A stretch of DNA of 64,000 nt from Aggregatibacter actinomycetemcomitans (GCA_017160915.1 JACAWG010000061.1:102159-166158), one strand, 5' to 3'; shown: positions 32,695 through 43,319, counted from the first letter of the stretch. A program made the numbers and translations. The notes: generated from the sequence alone by a model not told the origin.

Positions 32695-33509
32695 AATGAA
32701 TTCTCTCGTTTTTTCGACCGCACTTCCGCCAGCACCGCAGCCAGTTGCGCGCCGAGCAGCACGAAAGTCCAGCTTAACTGAATCCATAACAGCATAATCG
32801 GCAAGGTCGCCATAGCGCCGTAAATTAACTGATAAGACGGAAAAGTCACGATGTACCAGGCAAATGCCTGCTTACCCAGCGTAAAAAACACCGCGGCAAT
32901 CAGCGCCCCGGCAGCGGAATGTTTAATGCTGACTTTTTTATTCGGCACCACCATATAAATCACGGTGAAAATAAACCAAGTGGAAAGAAACGGCACAAAA
33001 CCAAGTAATTTCAAGCCGAAAGAAGAGGCGGCAGAATGCTCAAACATGTTTTTTACATAAGAACTGGCGGCAATACTGGTGCCCACTAACAGCGGGCCTA
33101 ACGTCAAAATCAGCCAATAAATCGCAAAAGAAGTAAAAATCGGGCGGGTGCTGGTGTCATGCCAAATGCCGTTCAGGGTGCGGTCGATGGAATTAATCAA
33201 CATCAATGCCACCACAATCAAACTGATGATACCCACCGCACTCATCTGTTTGGAATTATTCACAAATTCATCAATATATTGCCCCACCACATCGCCGGCG
33301 GACGGGGCAAAGTTAGTAAAAATAAACTCTTTTAACGCACCGGTAACTTCGTTAAACACCGGAAAAGCGGAGAAGATAGAAAACACCACCATAATCAGCG
33401 GCACAATGGCAAGCATGGTGCTGTACGTCAGATAACCGGCGGCTTGTGTGAGCTTATTGTGATTAAACCGTTGCCAAAACAACGTACAAAAGGGTTTAAG
33501 ATCAATCAT
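32691..33509 (-). CDS. yihY: YihY family inner-membrane protein
   Basis: Polytopic membrane protein of 272 residues from [12 protein letters not shown], with six hydrophobic segments; once misnamed RNase BN. Family motifs include [31 protein letters not shown] and [14 protein letters not shown]. The start at 33509 is chosen over 33527 because GGAGG lies 8 bases upstream and the ATG overlaps the ychJ stop (ATGA). A USS core lies near the C-terminal codons. Confidence 0.9.
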   Translation of the reverse strand: MIDLKPFCTLFWQRFNHNKLTQAAGYLTYSTMLAIVPLIMVVFSIFSAFPVFNEVTGALKEFIFTNFAPSAGDVVGQYIDEFVNNSKQMSAVGIISLIVVALMLINSIDRTLNGIWHDTSTRPIFTSFAIYWLILTLGPLLVGTSIAASSYVKNMFEHSAASSFGLKLLGFVPFLSTWFIFTVIYMVVPNKKVSIKHSAAGALIAAVFFTLGKQAFAWYIVTFPSYQLIYGAMATLPIMLLWIQLSWTFVLLGAQLAAVLAEVRSKKRENSL

Positions 33510-33979
33510 AACAATCCTCCGCAGCAATGCTTAAATTTTTTGCCGGATCCGCATACGCAAGGCTGTTTCATGGTCGGCAGCGGCACCGTCGGATCCACAA
33601 AATACCAACGCCCGTCAATTTTTACGAAAATCGAACGTTCATGATGCGCCTGCTCACCGTCTTCGCCCTGAAAAACGGCGTTAAATTCCACCGCACTTTG
33701 CACCTTTGTCAGGGTTTCCGTGTTCAGGATCTGCAAACCAAGCCATTGCGTATTTTCCGCCCATGTTTGAATCGCCTGCACGTTCAGCAGCTTTTGTTGG
33801 CTCGGCACGGTGGTTTCTACAATATAAGGCACATTTTTTAACACATACGCAGCGTAGCGCGAGCGCATGAGTTGCTCGGCGGTTTCGGGAAACTGCGCAT
33901 AAGAATGAAAACGCCCGCAGCATTCCCCATAGATTTTCCGGGACTGACAAGGGCAATGGGAATCTAAAAGTGCGGTCAT
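33506..33979 (-). CDS. ychJ: YchJ family SEC-C metal-binding protein (UPF0225)
   Basis: A 157-residue protein with two SEC-C zinc motifs: [13 protein letters not shown] near the N-terminus and [13 protein letters not shown] near the C-terminus, flanking an NTF2-like domain (RSRYAAYVL, then FKVQDG-like [12 protein letters not shown]). The function of the family is not established. It begins 3 bases after the yiiM stop, and its own stop overlaps yihY. Confidence 0.92.
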   Translation of the reverse strand: MTALLDSHCPCQSRKIYGECCGRFHSYAQFPETAEQLMRSRYAAYVLKNVPYIVETTVPSQQKLLNVQAIQTWAENTQWLGLQILNTETLTKVQSAVEFNAVFQGEDGEQAHHERSIFVKIDGRWYFVDPTVPLPTMKQPCVCGSGKKFKHCCGGLL

Positions 33980-33981
33980 TT

Positions 33982-34650
33982 TTAACCCTGTTTTTGTTGT
34001 AACTTGGTAAGCTGAGAATGCAACGAACGTTTAAATGCCGGCGCCAGCACCTCAAGTGCCAACGCCTGTTCCAATTCGTTAATCGTGTTGGGCGCCGAAA
34101 GCAAGCGGTTCAAATGGCGAATAGTAAAGTCGGGATGCGGACGCGCCTGCAAAATTAATTTATCGCCTCGCTGAATTTCCCCCTCGCGCACCACCCGCAC
34201 ATACCAACCCGACCAACCGGAGCGATACACGGTTTGTTGTGTGTTCGGATTATTGGTATTTTTAGACAGACGCTCACAAGGTTTGCGCGGCTGCGACACT
34301 TCCACTACGCAGGAGCCGATTTGATAAATATCGCCCACACACACGGAATCTTCATTCAGCGCGGAAACCACAAAATTCTCGCCGTAAACCGCCGTCCCCT
34401 GATAAGAAAAATTTTCGCCTAATAGTGAATTTAACGCCGGAAAGGCATCTGCCGACATAAAAAACAGCGCTTTATCGACGCCGCCATGATGGGCTTTCAA
34501 TCCCACATCATTGCCTTCCGCACCGAGCGCGTGAATTTTCACCGTCTCAACCGGCGTCTTACGAATAGCGCTTTCATAGCGCGAGCCGTCGGCAAAGGTA
34601 AGCTGTTGCACCTCGCCGATTTTAATGATCAAAATTTCTGCCGTTGCCAT
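33982..34650 (-). CDS. yiiM: YiiM, MOSC-domain 6-hydroxylaminopurine reductase
   Basis: Molybdenum-cofactor protein of 222 residues that in E. coli detoxifies N-hydroxylated base analogues. The MOSC domain has the cofactor cysteine Cys125 in [12 protein letters not shown], with VYGENFVV and VGDIYQIG before it; a 3-alpha C-terminal domain ([14 protein letters not shown]) follows. GGAAAGGG precedes the ATG. It heads the ychJ-yihY-orf-dtd chain. Confidence 0.9.
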   Translation of the reverse strand: MATAEILIIKIGEVQQLTFADGSRYESAIRKTPVETVKIHALGAEGNDVGLKAHHGGVDKALFFMSADAFPALNSLLGENFSYQGTAVYGENFVVSALNEDSVCVGDIYQIGSCVVEVSQPRKPCERLSKNTNNPNTQQTVYRSGWSGWYVRVVREGEIQRGDKLILQARPHPDFTIRHLNRLLSAPNTINELEQALALEVLAPAFKRSLHSQLTKLQQKQG

Positions 34651-34775
34651 CCCTTTCCCCGTTATTCTCTGAAATGTACGGAATTATACCGTAAAAACAA
34701 CTTATTTTTTGACCGCACTTCTATTTTTAAATATCATGCGGGAAATTTATCCGTCATTTATCAGGAACAATCAAT

Positions 34776-36275
34776 ATGCAATATTTACTCGCCCAAACCG
34801 AACAAAATCAACAACTCGGCATTACCGCCAAAATGGCAAACCGCCACGGCTTAATTGCCGGCGCCACCGGAACCGGCAAAACCGTCACCTTACGCAAAAT
34901 GGCGGAAGCCTTCAGTGACGACGGCGTTCCGGTATTTCTGGTAGATGTGAAAGGCGACTTATCGGGCTTGGTGCAAGCGGGCGCCATGCAAGGCAAAATC
35001 GCCGAACGTATCGAACAGTTCAATTTAGGCGGTGAAAGCTATTTAAGCGGTTATCCCGTGTCCTTTTGGGATGTCTTCGGCGAAACCGGCATTCCGCTGC
35101 GCACCACCATTTCCGAAATGGGGCCGTTGCTGCTCTCCCGCTTATTGAATTTAAACGCCACCCAAGAAGGCTTGCTCAATCTGGTATTCCGCGTTGCCGA
35201 TGACAAAGGCTTATTGCTTATCGACTTAAAAGATCTGCGCGCCATGTTGAAATATGTGGCGGAAAATGCCAAAACCTTCCAAGTGGAATACGGCAATGTA
35301 TCCGCCGCCAGCGTGGGCGCCATTCAGCGTGCATTATTAACGCTGGAAAATGAAGGCGCGGCGAATTTATTCGGCGAACCGGCGCTGAATCTGGAAGACT
35401 GGTTGCAAACCCGCGACGGTCGCGGCGTCATCAATGTGTTAAATTCGGAAAAACTGATCAATTCCCCGCGCATGTACAGCGCCTTCCTGCTTTGGTTAAT
35501 GGCGGAATTATTTGAGCAGCTGCCGGAAGTGGGCGATCCCGATAAACCGAAATTCGTCATGTTCTTTGACGAAGCCCATTTATTGTTCGACGGTGCACCA
35601 AGCGTGTTGGTGGATAAAGTGGAACAGGTTGTACGCCTGATTCGTTCCAAAGGCGTGGGCATTTATTTCGTGACCCAAAACCCGCTGGATTTGCCGGACA
35701 CCGTGCTCGGTCAACTGGGTAACCGCGTACAACACGCACTACGCGCCTTTACGCCGCGCGATCAAAAAGCGGTGAAATCGGCGGCAGAAACCTTCCGCTC
35801 CAACCCGAAAGTCAATGTGGTAGAAACCATTTCCACCCTTGGCGTGGGGCAAGCGCTGGTCTCTTTCCTCGATGAAAAAGGCATGCCGACACCGGTGGAA
35901 ATCGCCTACATTTTCCCGCCGAAAAGCCAATTGGCGCCGATTACCGCCGAACAACGCGCCGCGTGGGTGAAAGACGACGACTTGTACGCGTTCTATAAAG
36001 ATTATGTGGATAACGAATCGGCATTTGAAGTACTAAATGCGCAGGCGGATCTCGCCGCCGTAGCGCAAAAACAGGCGGAACAAGCCAAACAGGAAGAAGA
36101 AAACGGCATCATGGGCAGCCTCAGCCGCATGATTTTCGGCACCAAAAAACGCGGCGAACAACTCTCCGTTACCGAACAAGTCGTCAGCAGTGTGGCAAAA
36201 TCCGTCGGCCGCAATATTCGCAACCAAGTGACAAAACAAATCATGCGCGGTATTTTGGGCGCGTTTAAGAAGTAA
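34776..36275 (+). CDS. yjgR: YjgR, HerA-like ATPase (DUF853)
   Basis: P-loop ATPase of 499 residues of the HerA/FtsK-like DUF853 group, function unknown. Walker A is GATGTGKTVT near 29-38, Walker B is FVMFFDEAHLLFD near 260. The C-terminal tail is Ala/Gln/Glu rich and then basic (GRNIRNQVTKQIMRGILG). TCAGGAACAATCAAT precedes the ATG. It stands alone on the plus strand. Confidence 0.93.
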   Translation: MQYLLAQTEQNQQLGITAKMANRHGLIAGATGTGKTVTLRKMAEAFSDDGVPVFLVDVKGDLSGLVQAGAMQGKIAERIEQFNLGGESYLSGYPVSFWDVFGETGIPLRTTISEMGPLLLSRLLNLNATQEGLLNLVFRVADDKGLLLIDLKDLRAMLKYVAENAKTFQVEYGNVSAASVGAIQRALLTLENEGAANLFGEPALNLEDWLQTRDGRGVINVLNSEKLINSPRMYSAFLLWLMAELFEQLPEVGDPDKPKFVMFFDEAHLLFDGAPSVLVDKVEQVVRLIRSKGVGIYFVTQNPLDLPDTVLGQLGNRVQHALRAFTPRDQKAVKSAAETFRSNPKVNVVETISTLGVGQALVSFLDEKGMPTPVEIAYIFPPKSQLAPITAEQRAAWVKDDDLYAFYKDYVDNESAFEVLNAQADLAAVAQKQAEQAKQEEENGIMGSLSRMIFGTKKRGEQLSVTEQVVSSVAKSVGRNIRNQVTKQIMRGILGAFKK

Positions 36276-36291
36276 AATTCACCCGTAAAAA

Positions 36292-36360
36292 TGACCGCAC
36301 TTTTCGGTATTAGGCTTGCAATATCAGGCGTCTCATCCCCAAAAGTGCGGTCGTTTTTTC
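36292..36360 (+). terminator. USS inverted-pair terminator after yjgR
   Basis: GACCGCACTTTT (36293-36304) pairs with AAAAGTGCGGTC (36341-36352) across a 36-base loop and is followed by GTTTTTTC. The long loop makes it weaker than the compact USS terminators. Confidence 0.65.
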
Positions 36361-36391
36361 AAACGTTTTTCAGCCAGCCCCAATCTCAGCC

Positions 36392-36420
36392 TTTAATTAA
36401 GAATAATTCTCATCTATAAT
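36392..36420 (+). promoter_or_regulatory. Promoter with overlapping Fur box
   Basis: TATAAT (36415-36420) lies 17 bases after TTTAAT (36392-36397). The spacer (36398-36412) reads, on the minus strand, TGAGAATTATTCTTA, which matches the 7-1-7 Fur motif TGATAAT-N-ATTATCA at 11 of 14 positions. A repressor bound here would block RNA polymerase, so the gene is probably iron-repressed. Confidence 0.6.
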
Positions 36421-36534
36421 CTTCCTGTTCTCAAGAAGACAACATTCGTCTTTTCCCGACGGCAGATTGCGCCGTACTGTCCGCCACACATGACTCCACG
36501 CGGTTTAACCGCGCGTTTCCACAAGGAGGTAATG

Positions 36535-37350
36535 ATGTTTAAAATTCAGGATGCGGTCAGCGAGACCCTGCTTATTCCGCTCTATATGCGTTATCACGAG
36601 TCCCTCAAGCCCGAGCCGATTATTCACGACGCGTCTGCGCTACGCCTGGTGCCGCAAATTGATTATGATTTCAGTAAGTTTGACACCGCTATCCGCAGTT
36701 CGGTGGGGTCGGCGATTCGCGCCACCTATTTGGATAGCATCACCAAAGCCTTTATTCAACAACACCAGCAACCGATTATCGTGATGATCGGTTGCGGGCT
36801 GGATGCACGCCATGAGCGCGTGGGCGACATCGGCAAAAATGTGCCGTTTTATGAGCTGGACTTGCCCGATGTGATTGCATTGCGCAAACAACTGATGCCG
36901 CCAGCAGAAAATGAAATTCTGCTTGCCGCGTCGGCATTTGACACGGATTGGATGGACGAGTTACGCACCAACTATCCGCAGGCGCAGTTTTTATTCGTTA
37001 TTGAAGGCGTGCTGATGTATTTCAATGAAGCGCAGGTGAAAAAGCTGTTTGAAGATCTTGCCGCCCGTTTTCGTGGTGGAGAAATCGCCTTTGACATCGG
37101 CAGCACGTGGATGAGTCGCAATTCGCAAAAACACCATGACGTGATGAAACATATGCGGGCGCAGTTTGATTACGGCTGCGACGATGATCATGAAATGGAA
37201 CGTTGGGCGGATAATCTGCACCTGATTTCGGCGAAATATATGTTTGATTTTCCCGCCTGGAAACGTATCGGTTTGCTGCAAGCCGCCATCATGTGGATTG
37301 TGCCGACGGTGCGTAAGTCTTATCGTTTCCTGCATTATCAAATTAGCTAA
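36535..37350 (+). CDS. LCMT/Tcmp-like SAM-dependent methyltransferase
   Basis: Class I methyltransferase of 271 residues from the leucine-carboxyl/polyketide O-methyltransferase group. The SAM-binding motif is IGCGLDARHERV near 84-95, followed by acidic YELDLPDV and EGVLMYF. Substrate unknown. An AAGGAGG lies before two adjacent ATG codons (36532 and 36535); spacing favours the second. The 5' leader is about 110 bases and contains a CGCGGTT/AACCGCG hairpin (36499-36513). The upstream Fur box suggests a role linked to iron, possibly siderophore or metallophore handling, which is inference. Confidence 0.82.
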   Translation: MFKIQDAVSETLLIPLYMRYHESLKPEPIIHDASALRLVPQIDYDFSKFDTAIRSSVGSAIRATYLDSITKAFIQQHQQPIIVMIGCGLDARHERVGDIGKNVPFYELDLPDVIALRKQLMPPAENEILLAASAFDTDWMDELRTNYPQAQFLFVIEGVLMYFNEAQVKKLFEDLAARFRGGEIAFDIGSTWMSRNSQKHHDVMKHMRAQFDYGCDDDHEMERWADNLHLISAKYMFDFPAWKRIGLLQAAIMWIVPTVRKSYRFLHYQIS

Positions 37351-37380
37351 AACGGCGTTTAAAATTTGGCGCAAAAACAA

Positions 37381-37413
37381 ACCGCACTTTGATTGCTGAA
37401 ACCAAAGTGCGGT
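37381..37413. terminator. USS inverted-pair terminator between methyltransferase and glmS
   Basis: ACCGCACTTTG (37381-37391) and CAAAGTGCGGT (37403-37413) form a perfect 11-bp stem between the convergent genes. Confidence 0.85.
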
Positions 37414-37437
37414 CGAATTTTAAGGCGTTTTTTACGA

Positions 37438-39270
37438 TTACTCTACGGTAACCGCTTTCGCCAGGTTACGCGGCTGATCCACATCGGTGCCTTTAATCAG
37501 CGCGATGTGATACGCCAATAGCTGCATCGGCACGGTGTAATAAATCGGCGCGGTGATTTCGTTGACCGTCGGCATGGTGATGATTTTCATCCCTTCCGCT
37601 TCGGTAAAACCCGCTTCTTTGTCGGCGAAAACATACAACTGACCGCCGCGAGCGCGCACTTCTTCAATATTGGATTTGATTTTTTCCAATAATTCATTAT
37701 TCGGCGCCACCACGATAACCGGCATATCCGCGTCAATTAACGCCAATGGTCCGTGTTTCAATTCGCCGGCGGCATAGGCTTCGGCATGAATATAGGAAAT
37801 TTCTTTCAGCTTCAAGGACGCTTCCATGGCGATCGGATAATATTCGCCGCGACCTAAGAATAAGGCATGGTGTTTTTCGGCGAAATCTTCTGCCAAGGCT
37901 TCAATTTGTTTATCGAACGCCAAAGCTTTTTCAATTTCTGCCGGCAACGCTTGTAAGGCTTTGACCATTTCCTGTTCTTTCTCGGCAGAAAGCGTGTGTT
38001 TCGCTTTACCGATCGCCACCACCAACATTAACAATGACGCCAATTGCGTAGTGAAGGCTTTGGTCGAAGCCACACCGATTTCCACGCCGGCGCGGGTCAT
38101 GAAGGCTAAATCAGATTCACGCACCAAGGAGGAACCTGCCACGTTACAAATGGTCATTGCCGCCATGTAGCCTTTTTCTTTCGCCAAACGTAAGGCGGCT
38201 AACGTATCCGCCGTTTCACCGGATTGGGAAAGGGTAATCAACAGGCTGTTCGGGCGCACCACGAATTTGCGGTAACGGAATTCGGAGGCGATTTCAATAT
38301 CGCAGCTGACGCCTGCCAAACTCTCAAACCAATAACGCGCCACCATACCGGAGTTGTACGACGTACCGCAAGCAACGATTTGAACGTGTTCGACTTTTTC
38401 CAGAATTTCTTTGGCGCCGTTACCGATGGCTTCAACCACCACGTTATTGTGGGTCACACGACCTTCCATGGTGTTGATCAGGGCGGTCGGTTGTTCGTAA
38501 ATTTCTTTTTGCATGAAGTGGCGGTATTTGCCTTTTTCCGCCGCATCGTTTTCTAAATTGGAATCGTGCGCTTCACGTTCTACTTTGTTGCCTTCGCGAT
38601 CGTAAATATCCACGGAACGACGGGTAATCTCGGCGATGTCACCTTCTTCCAAGAAAATAAAACGACGGGTGACGCTTAACAACGCAAGCTGATCGGAAGC
38701 GAGGAAGTTTTCACCAATCCCCAAGCCAATCACTAACGGGCTGCCGGAACGGGCGGCAACCAAGTGTTCCGGTTGCATACGATCCATTACCACCATGCCG
38801 TAAGCGCCGGTTAATTGTTTCACCACTTTTTGCACCGCTTCCAATAAGCTGCCTGCCGTGCGCATTTCCCATTCCACCAAGTGTGCAATCACTTCCGTGT
38901 CGGTTTGGGAGGTAAACACATAACCGCGTTCTTTCAATAACATACGCAATTCTTCATAGTTTTCAATAATGCCGTTATGCACCACAGCAAAATTGCCGGA
39001 AACGTGCGGATGGGCATTTTCTTCGGAAGGTTCGCCATGGGTTGCCCAACGGGTATGCGCAATCCCGGTGCCGCCGATTAATGGTGTTTTTTCCACTGCA
39101 TCATCTAACGCTTTCACTTTGCCTAAACAGCGCACACGTTGCAATTCATGTTGCGAATTGACCACCGCCAAACCTGCCGAGTCGTAACCACGATACTCAA
39201 GACGATGTAATCCGTTAATTAAAATTTCCGCGATATCACGTTGTGCTACTGCACCGACGATTCCACACAT
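37438..39270 (-). CDS. glmS: GlmS, glucosamine-6-phosphate synthase
   Basis: Makes glucosamine-6-phosphate from fructose-6-phosphate and glutamine, the entry to cell-wall and LPS amino sugars. The 610 residues start MCGIVGAV, which exposes the catalytic Cys after Met removal. The glutaminase half is followed by two SIS domains ([23 protein letters not shown]). The open frame extends 16 codons upstream, but 39270 is forced by the need for Cys2, and AGGAGAG precedes it. It lies directly behind a DeoR-type regulator. Confidence 0.97.
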   Translation of the reverse strand: MCGIVGAVAQRDIAEILINGLHRLEYRGYDSAGLAVVNSQHELQRVRCLGKVKALDDAVEKTPLIGGTGIAHTRWATHGEPSEENAHPHVSGNFAVVHNGIIENYEELRMLLKERGYVFTSQTDTEVIAHLVEWEMRTAGSLLEAVQKVVKQLTGAYGMVVMDRMQPEHLVAARSGSPLVIGLGIGENFLASDQLALLSVTRRFIFLEEGDIAEITRRSVDIYDREGNKVEREAHDSNLENDAAEKGKYRHFMQKEIYEQPTALINTMEGRVTHNNVVVEAIGNGAKEILEKVEHVQIVACGTSYNSGMVARYWFESLAGVSCDIEIASEFRYRKFVVRPNSLLITLSQSGETADTLAALRLAKEKGYMAAMTICNVAGSSLVRESDLAFMTRAGVEIGVASTKAFTTQLASLLMLVVAIGKAKHTLSAEKEQEMVKALQALPAEIEKALAFDKQIEALAEDFAEKHHALFLGRGEYYPIAMEASLKLKEISYIHAEAYAAGELKHGPLALIDADMPVIVVAPNNELLEKIKSNIEEVRARGGQLYVFADKEAGFTEAEGMKIITMPTVNEITAPIYYTVPMQLLAYHIALIKGTDVDQPRNLAKAVTVE

Positions 39271-39324
39271 AAGCTTTAGCTCTCCTAAATTAAATAAAAA
39301 AACGTTTGTAAAAACCACCGCACT

Positions 39325-40101
39325 TTAAGCGCAGATCACTTCTACGCCATGGGCTTCAATACGGTTTTTGCTTTCCTCCGACAGCAAACTGTCGGTAATT
39401 AACACATCAATTTGCTGCCAGCTTAATTCTACATTGGGCATTTTGCGCCCGATTTTTTGCGATTCCACCATCACAATCACTTCACGTGCCACTTCCGCCA
39501 TGACGCGGCTTAAACCGACCAATTCGTTAAAGGTGGTCGTGCCCCGTTCAAAATCAATGCCGTCCGCACCGATAAATAACTGATCAAAGTTATAAGAACG
39601 CAACACCTGTTCCGCCACATTGCCCTGGAAAGATTCGGAACGGTTATCCCAGGTGCCGCCGGTCATTAACAGGGTCGGCTCATTTTCCAAAGAACGCAAC
39701 TCGTTTGCCACATACATGGAATTGGTCATCACCACCAAACCTTGTTTGTGATTCAGCTGTTTAATCAATGCTGCCGTGGTGGTGCCGCTGTCGATAATAA
39801 TGCGATTATGATCGCGAATGCGTTCCGCCGCGACTTTCGCAATCGCCAACTTTCGTTCCGAAAGAAAATCTTCCTGCGCATCTTCCAGTAATTCCTGCGG
39901 CATTAAAATTGCGCCGCCATAACGACGCAACAGGAAACCATTACTTTGCAACACCGATAAATCTTTACGAATCGTCACTTCCGAGGTATCGAATAATTGC
40001 ACCAATTGCTCGACGCTGATTTCGCCCCGTTCCTGCAATAACTGCATAATACCATGGCGACGCTGTTGCGTATTACGGGTCTGGATATTTCGTTTAGTCA
40101 T
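39325..40101 (-). CDS. DeoR/GlpR-family transcriptional regulator
   Basis: Repressor-type regulator of 258 residues from MTKRNIQTRNTQQRRHG. The N-terminal winged helix (ISVEQLVQLFDTSEVTIRKDL) is followed by a sugar-phosphate-sensing domain with DSGTTTAALIKQL, the family phosphate-binding motif, and GADGIDFERG. Position just upstream of glmS, 54 bases away, suggests that it senses an amino-sugar phosphate and regulates glmS; this is inference. The frame could start 7 codons earlier at 40122; neither start has a strong ribosome binding site. Confidence 0.87.
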   Translation of the reverse strand: MTKRNIQTRNTQQRRHGIMQLLQERGEISVEQLVQLFDTSEVTIRKDLSVLQSNGFLLRRYGGAILMPQELLEDAQEDFLSERKLAIAKVAAERIRDHNRIIIDSGTTTAALIKQLNHKQGLVVMTNSMYVANELRSLENEPTLLMTGGTWDNRSESFQGNVAEQVLRSYNFDQLFIGADGIDFERGTTTFNELVGLSRVMAEVAREVIVMVESQKIGRKMPNVELSWQQIDVLITDSLLSEESKNRIEAHGVEVICA

Positions 40102-40193
40102 TTTTAGGTCAAAATAGTTCAAATTAAATTTCGGTTCGAAAGTTTAGCGATATTTAGGCGGGATGTAAACGGTAGAATCTACGGGAAGGAAAA

Positions 40194-40223
40194 ACAAAAA
40201 ACCCTGTTTTGATAAACAGGGTT
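40194..40223 (-). terminator. hupA terminator
   Basis: AACCCTGTTTATC pairs back with AAACAGGGTT across 40199-40222 and is followed by a T run (minus strand). It lies 25 bases behind the HU stop. Confidence 0.88.
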
Positions 40224-40247
40224 CCATTAATTAAATATAAGGGCTAA

Positions 40248-40520
40248 TTATTTAACAGCGTCTTTTAATGCTTTACCGGAAACGAATGCCGGTACTTTAG
40301 ATGCAGCGATTTTGATTTCTGCACCGGTTTGCGGGTTACGACCGGTACGCGCTTTGCGTGCGTTCACTTTAAATGTACCGAAACCGATTAATTGTACAGC
40401 TTCACCTTTTTTCAAGCTGCCGGTGATAGCGTCTAAAGTTGCTTCTAAAGCTGCTTTAGCTTGTTTTTTGTTCAATTCAGCTGAGCTTGCAATAGCATCA
40501 ATTAAATCTGTTTTGTTCAT
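40248..40520 (-). CDS. hupA: HU DNA-binding protein
   Basis: Histone-like protein of 90 residues. [11 protein letters not shown] starts the helical base, [21 protein letters not shown] is the DNA-embracing beta arm with the intercalating proline, and KALKDAVK ends it. It follows yjaG as in E. coli (hemE-nfi-yjaG-hupA), which supports the hupA name over hupB. Confidence 0.95.
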   Translation of the reverse strand: MNKTDLIDAIASSAELNKKQAKAALEATLDAITGSLKKGEAVQLIGFGTFKVNARKARTGRNPQTGAEIKIAASKVPAFVSGKALKDAVK

Positions 40521-40686
40521 GGATTAGTACCTTCTATTTTTAAATAAATTTGACAGTGGTGGAATAAACAACGTTTCACATTATCTATTCAATGACCATA
40601 ATCACTGGAATCAGTGCAGTGCAAAGCTTAATCTAAGTTGCACTTAAAGCAAAGCGGGAAATGTTATTTTTGCAGAAAATATCGCA

Positions 40687-41280
40687 CTATTGGTCAATTT
40701 TTACACAAATATTCGAAATTCCCACCTCGCGCAACTCATTTTTTAAATCCAGAATCAGCTCAACATCGTGCTTTTCAGTGTCTTTCAGTGCGCGATAAAT
40801 CTGCCATTGCACGTCCAGTTCCTGCTTAACTTCCTCCGTTTCCTTTAATTCCGCCTCGGATAATTCACGTTCATGTTGCTCCACCAGCAAATCCGCCACC
40901 GTTTGCAACGATAATTGGCTTAATTTCACCGCTTGGGTTAGGGAATCGCCGGCGATGATGGTATGTAACAGTTCCGATAACGCTTCACAGGCATCTAACG
41001 CGGGCACTACGCCGTAAAAATCATAGTCGTTCACATCGGGAATGATGTTTTCCAGTTTTTCCAACTGATTTTCAAAATTAATCTTCGCGTCTTTAACGGT
41101 TAAATATTCCCACACCAAATTCAGAATATTGTGATACACCTTGGCATGTTGCGGTTGTTCGGTGATTTGGCAAAACAGCTGATAATTAGGGTACATCCGC
41201 TCGCACAGGCACGCCATGAAAGTCAGGTGTTGCCAGGTGGCTAAATTTTCTAAACGTTTATGAATAGGATTTCGTATCAT
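40687..41280 (-). CDS. yjaG: YjaG family protein (DUF416)
   Basis: Conserved protein of 197 residues, function unknown. LATWQHLTFMACLCERMYPNYQLF and the alternating helical pattern are typical of DUF416. Between hemE and hupA as in E. coli, but without nfi between. The stop is followed by 166 bases before HU that hold the HU promoter region. Confidence 0.92.
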   Translation of the reverse strand: MIRNPIHKRLENLATWQHLTFMACLCERMYPNYQLFCQITEQPQHAKVYHNILNLVWEYLTVKDAKINFENQLEKLENIIPDVNDYDFYGVVPALDACEALSELLHTIIAGDSLTQAVKLSQLSLQTVADLLVEQHERELSEAELKETEEVKQELDVQWQIYRALKDTEKHDVELILDLKNELREVGISNICVKIDQ

Positions 41281-41294
41281 ATTTCCACCGCACT

Positions 41295-42359
41295 TTAGAG
41301 ATGATAAGGCTGAGACAGTTGATGTACCGCGTCCACCAACACTTTCGGGCTTTCTACCGGTACATCCTGATGAATGCCGTGACCGAGGTTAAACACATGG
41401 CCGCTGCCCGCACCAAACGCCGCCAAAATCGACCGCACTTCGTCTTCAATTCGGTTTGCCGGTGCGTATAACACGCTCGGATCCATATTGCCTTGCAACG
41501 CCACTTTATGCCCTACACGACGACGGGCTTCGGCTATGTCCACAGTCCAGTCCAGCCCCACCGCATCACAACCGGTACTGGCAATGGCTTCCAGCCATAA
41601 CCCGCCGCCTTTGGTGAACAGTGTGACCGGCACGCGACGCCCTTCATGTTCGCGAATTAAGCCGTCCACGATTTTGTGCATATAGTGCAGCGAAAATGTC
41701 GGATAATCACGGTGCGCCAACACGCCGCCCCAGGTGTCAAACACCATCACCGCTTGCGCGCCCGCTTTAATTTGTGCATTCAAATACAAAATGACGCTGT
41801 CGGCGAGTTTATCCAACAAGGCGTGCAATAACTGCGGTTCGGCATACAACATTTTTTTGATTTTCGTGAAGGCTTTGGAAGAACCGCCTTCCACCATGTA
41901 GGTCGCCAAGGTCCACGGGCTGCCGGAGAAGCCGATTAACGGCACTTCACCTTTCAGTTCACGGCGAATGGTGCGCACGGCGTTCATCACATATTGCAGT
42001 TCCTGTTCCGGGTCAGGAACGGGTAAATTTTCCACCGCACTTTTGCTATCGATGACCCATTCAAATTTCGGTCCTTCTCCTGCGCCGAAACTCAATCCCA
42101 GCCCCATGGCGTCAGGAATCGTTAAAATATCGGAAAATAAAATCGCCGCGTCCAAAGCATAGCGACGCAAGGGTTGTAACGTCACCTCACACGCCAACTC
42201 TGCATTGCGGCACAGAGACATAAAATCCCCCGCCTGCGCACGGGTTGCCTTATATTCCGGCAAATAGCGCCCCGCCTGACGCATCATCCAAATCGGCGTC
42301 ATATCCACCGGCTGACGTAATAACGCTTTTAAATAACGATCATTTTTCAATGTAGTCAT
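41295..42359 (-). CDS. hemE: HemE, uroporphyrinogen decarboxylase
   Basis: Converts uroporphyrinogen III to coproporphyrinogen III in heme synthesis. The 354 residues carry the N-terminal signature [15 protein letters not shown] and the second signature [17 protein letters not shown], then FDTWGG and [10 protein letters not shown]. Presence of hemE is compatible with a heme-synthesising Pasteurellaceae (not an X-factor-dependent species), although one gene cannot prove it. Followed by yjaG 14 bases later. Confidence 0.97.
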   Translation of the reverse strand: MTTLKNDRYLKALLRQPVDMTPIWMMRQAGRYLPEYKATRAQAGDFMSLCRNAELACEVTLQPLRRYALDAAILFSDILTIPDAMGLGLSFGAGEGPKFEWVIDSKSAVENLPVPDPEQELQYVMNAVRTIRRELKGEVPLIGFSGSPWTLATYMVEGGSSKAFTKIKKMLYAEPQLLHALLDKLADSVILYLNAQIKAGAQAVMVFDTWGGVLAHRDYPTFSLHYMHKIVDGLIREHEGRRVPVTLFTKGGGLWLEAIASTGCDAVGLDWTVDIAEARRRVGHKVALQGNMDPSVLYAPANRIEDEVRSILAAFGAGSGHVFNLGHGIHQDVPVESPKVLVDAVHQLSQPYHL

Positions 42360-42371
42360 TCCCGTTCCTTA

Positions 42372-43157
42372 TCATGGTTTATTTTTATGCTGTTTACACA
42401 ATTCAAGTGTGGTTTCAATTAATTTGCGTGCGATAGTGCCGTGCGGCGGCAATTCCGGCAACGGTTGGTCGTAATCAAACCATTGCGCGTCATAAAGTTC
42501 TTCACGCTGAATAGTAATTTCACCGCTTTCATAATCGGCTAAAAAACCCACCATTTGCGAATTAGGAAACGCCCAAGGTTGGCTGCCGAAATAACGCAAA
42601 TTTTTTATGTTAATTTGGGTTTCTTCCCAGATTTCGCGATATACCGCCTCTTCAAAAGTTTCACCCGCTTCCACAAAACCCGCTAATGTGGTGTAAATGC
42701 CGCCTTTGTGGCGCATATGGTTTGCCAACAGAATTTGTGAACCGCGTCGCACCGCAACGATAATGGAAGGGCAAATGACGGGATAGGTATGAAAACCGCA
42801 GACACGGCATTTTACCGCCCATTCTGCTTGCATTTGCCCGGTTTTTCCACCGCACTTACCGCAAAATCGATGGGTTTGGTAAAAATGATTTAACTCCACG
42901 CCACGGCTAAGCAAATTAAATTGTACTTGCGGCAGCGGCAGTTGGTCGCGTAGGGAAAAATATGTGCGATTGTCGTTCACTTGTGTTTCCACCAAATATA
43001 GCGGCTGTCCCAGCCATTCGCCGATGCGCATGGCATGAAGCCCGACGAAGCCCAGTTCGGCGGCATTGCCGAAAGGAAGATTGCCATCAATTAAATGTAT
43101 TGTTGATCCCTGAGTGAAAAGCCAAAAGCCTTTATCTTCAGGCTGAATAGCGTTCAT
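42372..43157 (-). CDS. nudC: NudC, NADH pyrophosphatase / RNA deNADding enzyme
   Basis: Nudix hydrolase of 261 residues that splits NAD(H) and removes NAD caps from RNA. Zinc ligands Cys99, Cys102, Cys117 and Cys120 are intact. The Nudix box runs from GFVEAGETFEEAV to REIWEET, followed by the NADH-specific SQPWAFPNS motif. It lies 12 bases upstream of hemE, as in E. coli. Confidence 0.95.
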   Translation of the reverse strand: MNAIQPEDKGFWLFTQGSTIHLIDGNLPFGNAAELGFVGLHAMRIGEWLGQPLYLVETQVNDNRTYFSLRDQLPLPQVQFNLLSRGVELNHFYQTHRFCGKCGGKTGQMQAEWAVKCRVCGFHTYPVICPSIIVAVRRGSQILLANHMRHKGGIYTTLAGFVEAGETFEEAVYREIWEETQINIKNLRYFGSQPWAFPNSQMVGFLADYESGEITIQREELYDAQWFDYDQPLPELPPHGTIARKLIETTLELCKQHKNKP

Positions 43158-43278
43158 TTTTAGCCCCTGTTTGAATGCGTGAAAAACGCGTCGATTATTG
43201 ACCGCACTTTATTGATGTGAGCGTGAAAAAGTGCGGTCATTATAGTGGGTATTTTTCCATTTAGCGAATCATGCCAAC

Positions 43279-43307
43279 AAAAAACCCGAGACTGGCTCGG
43301 GTTTTTA
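43279..43307. terminator. rpoBC operon terminator
   Basis: AAAAACCCGAG (43280-43290) pairs with CTCGGGTTTTT (43296-43306) around ACTGG, 13 bases behind the rpoC stop. Tails on both sides allow bidirectional use. Confidence 0.92.
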
Positions 43308-43319
43308 TTGACGGGAATC

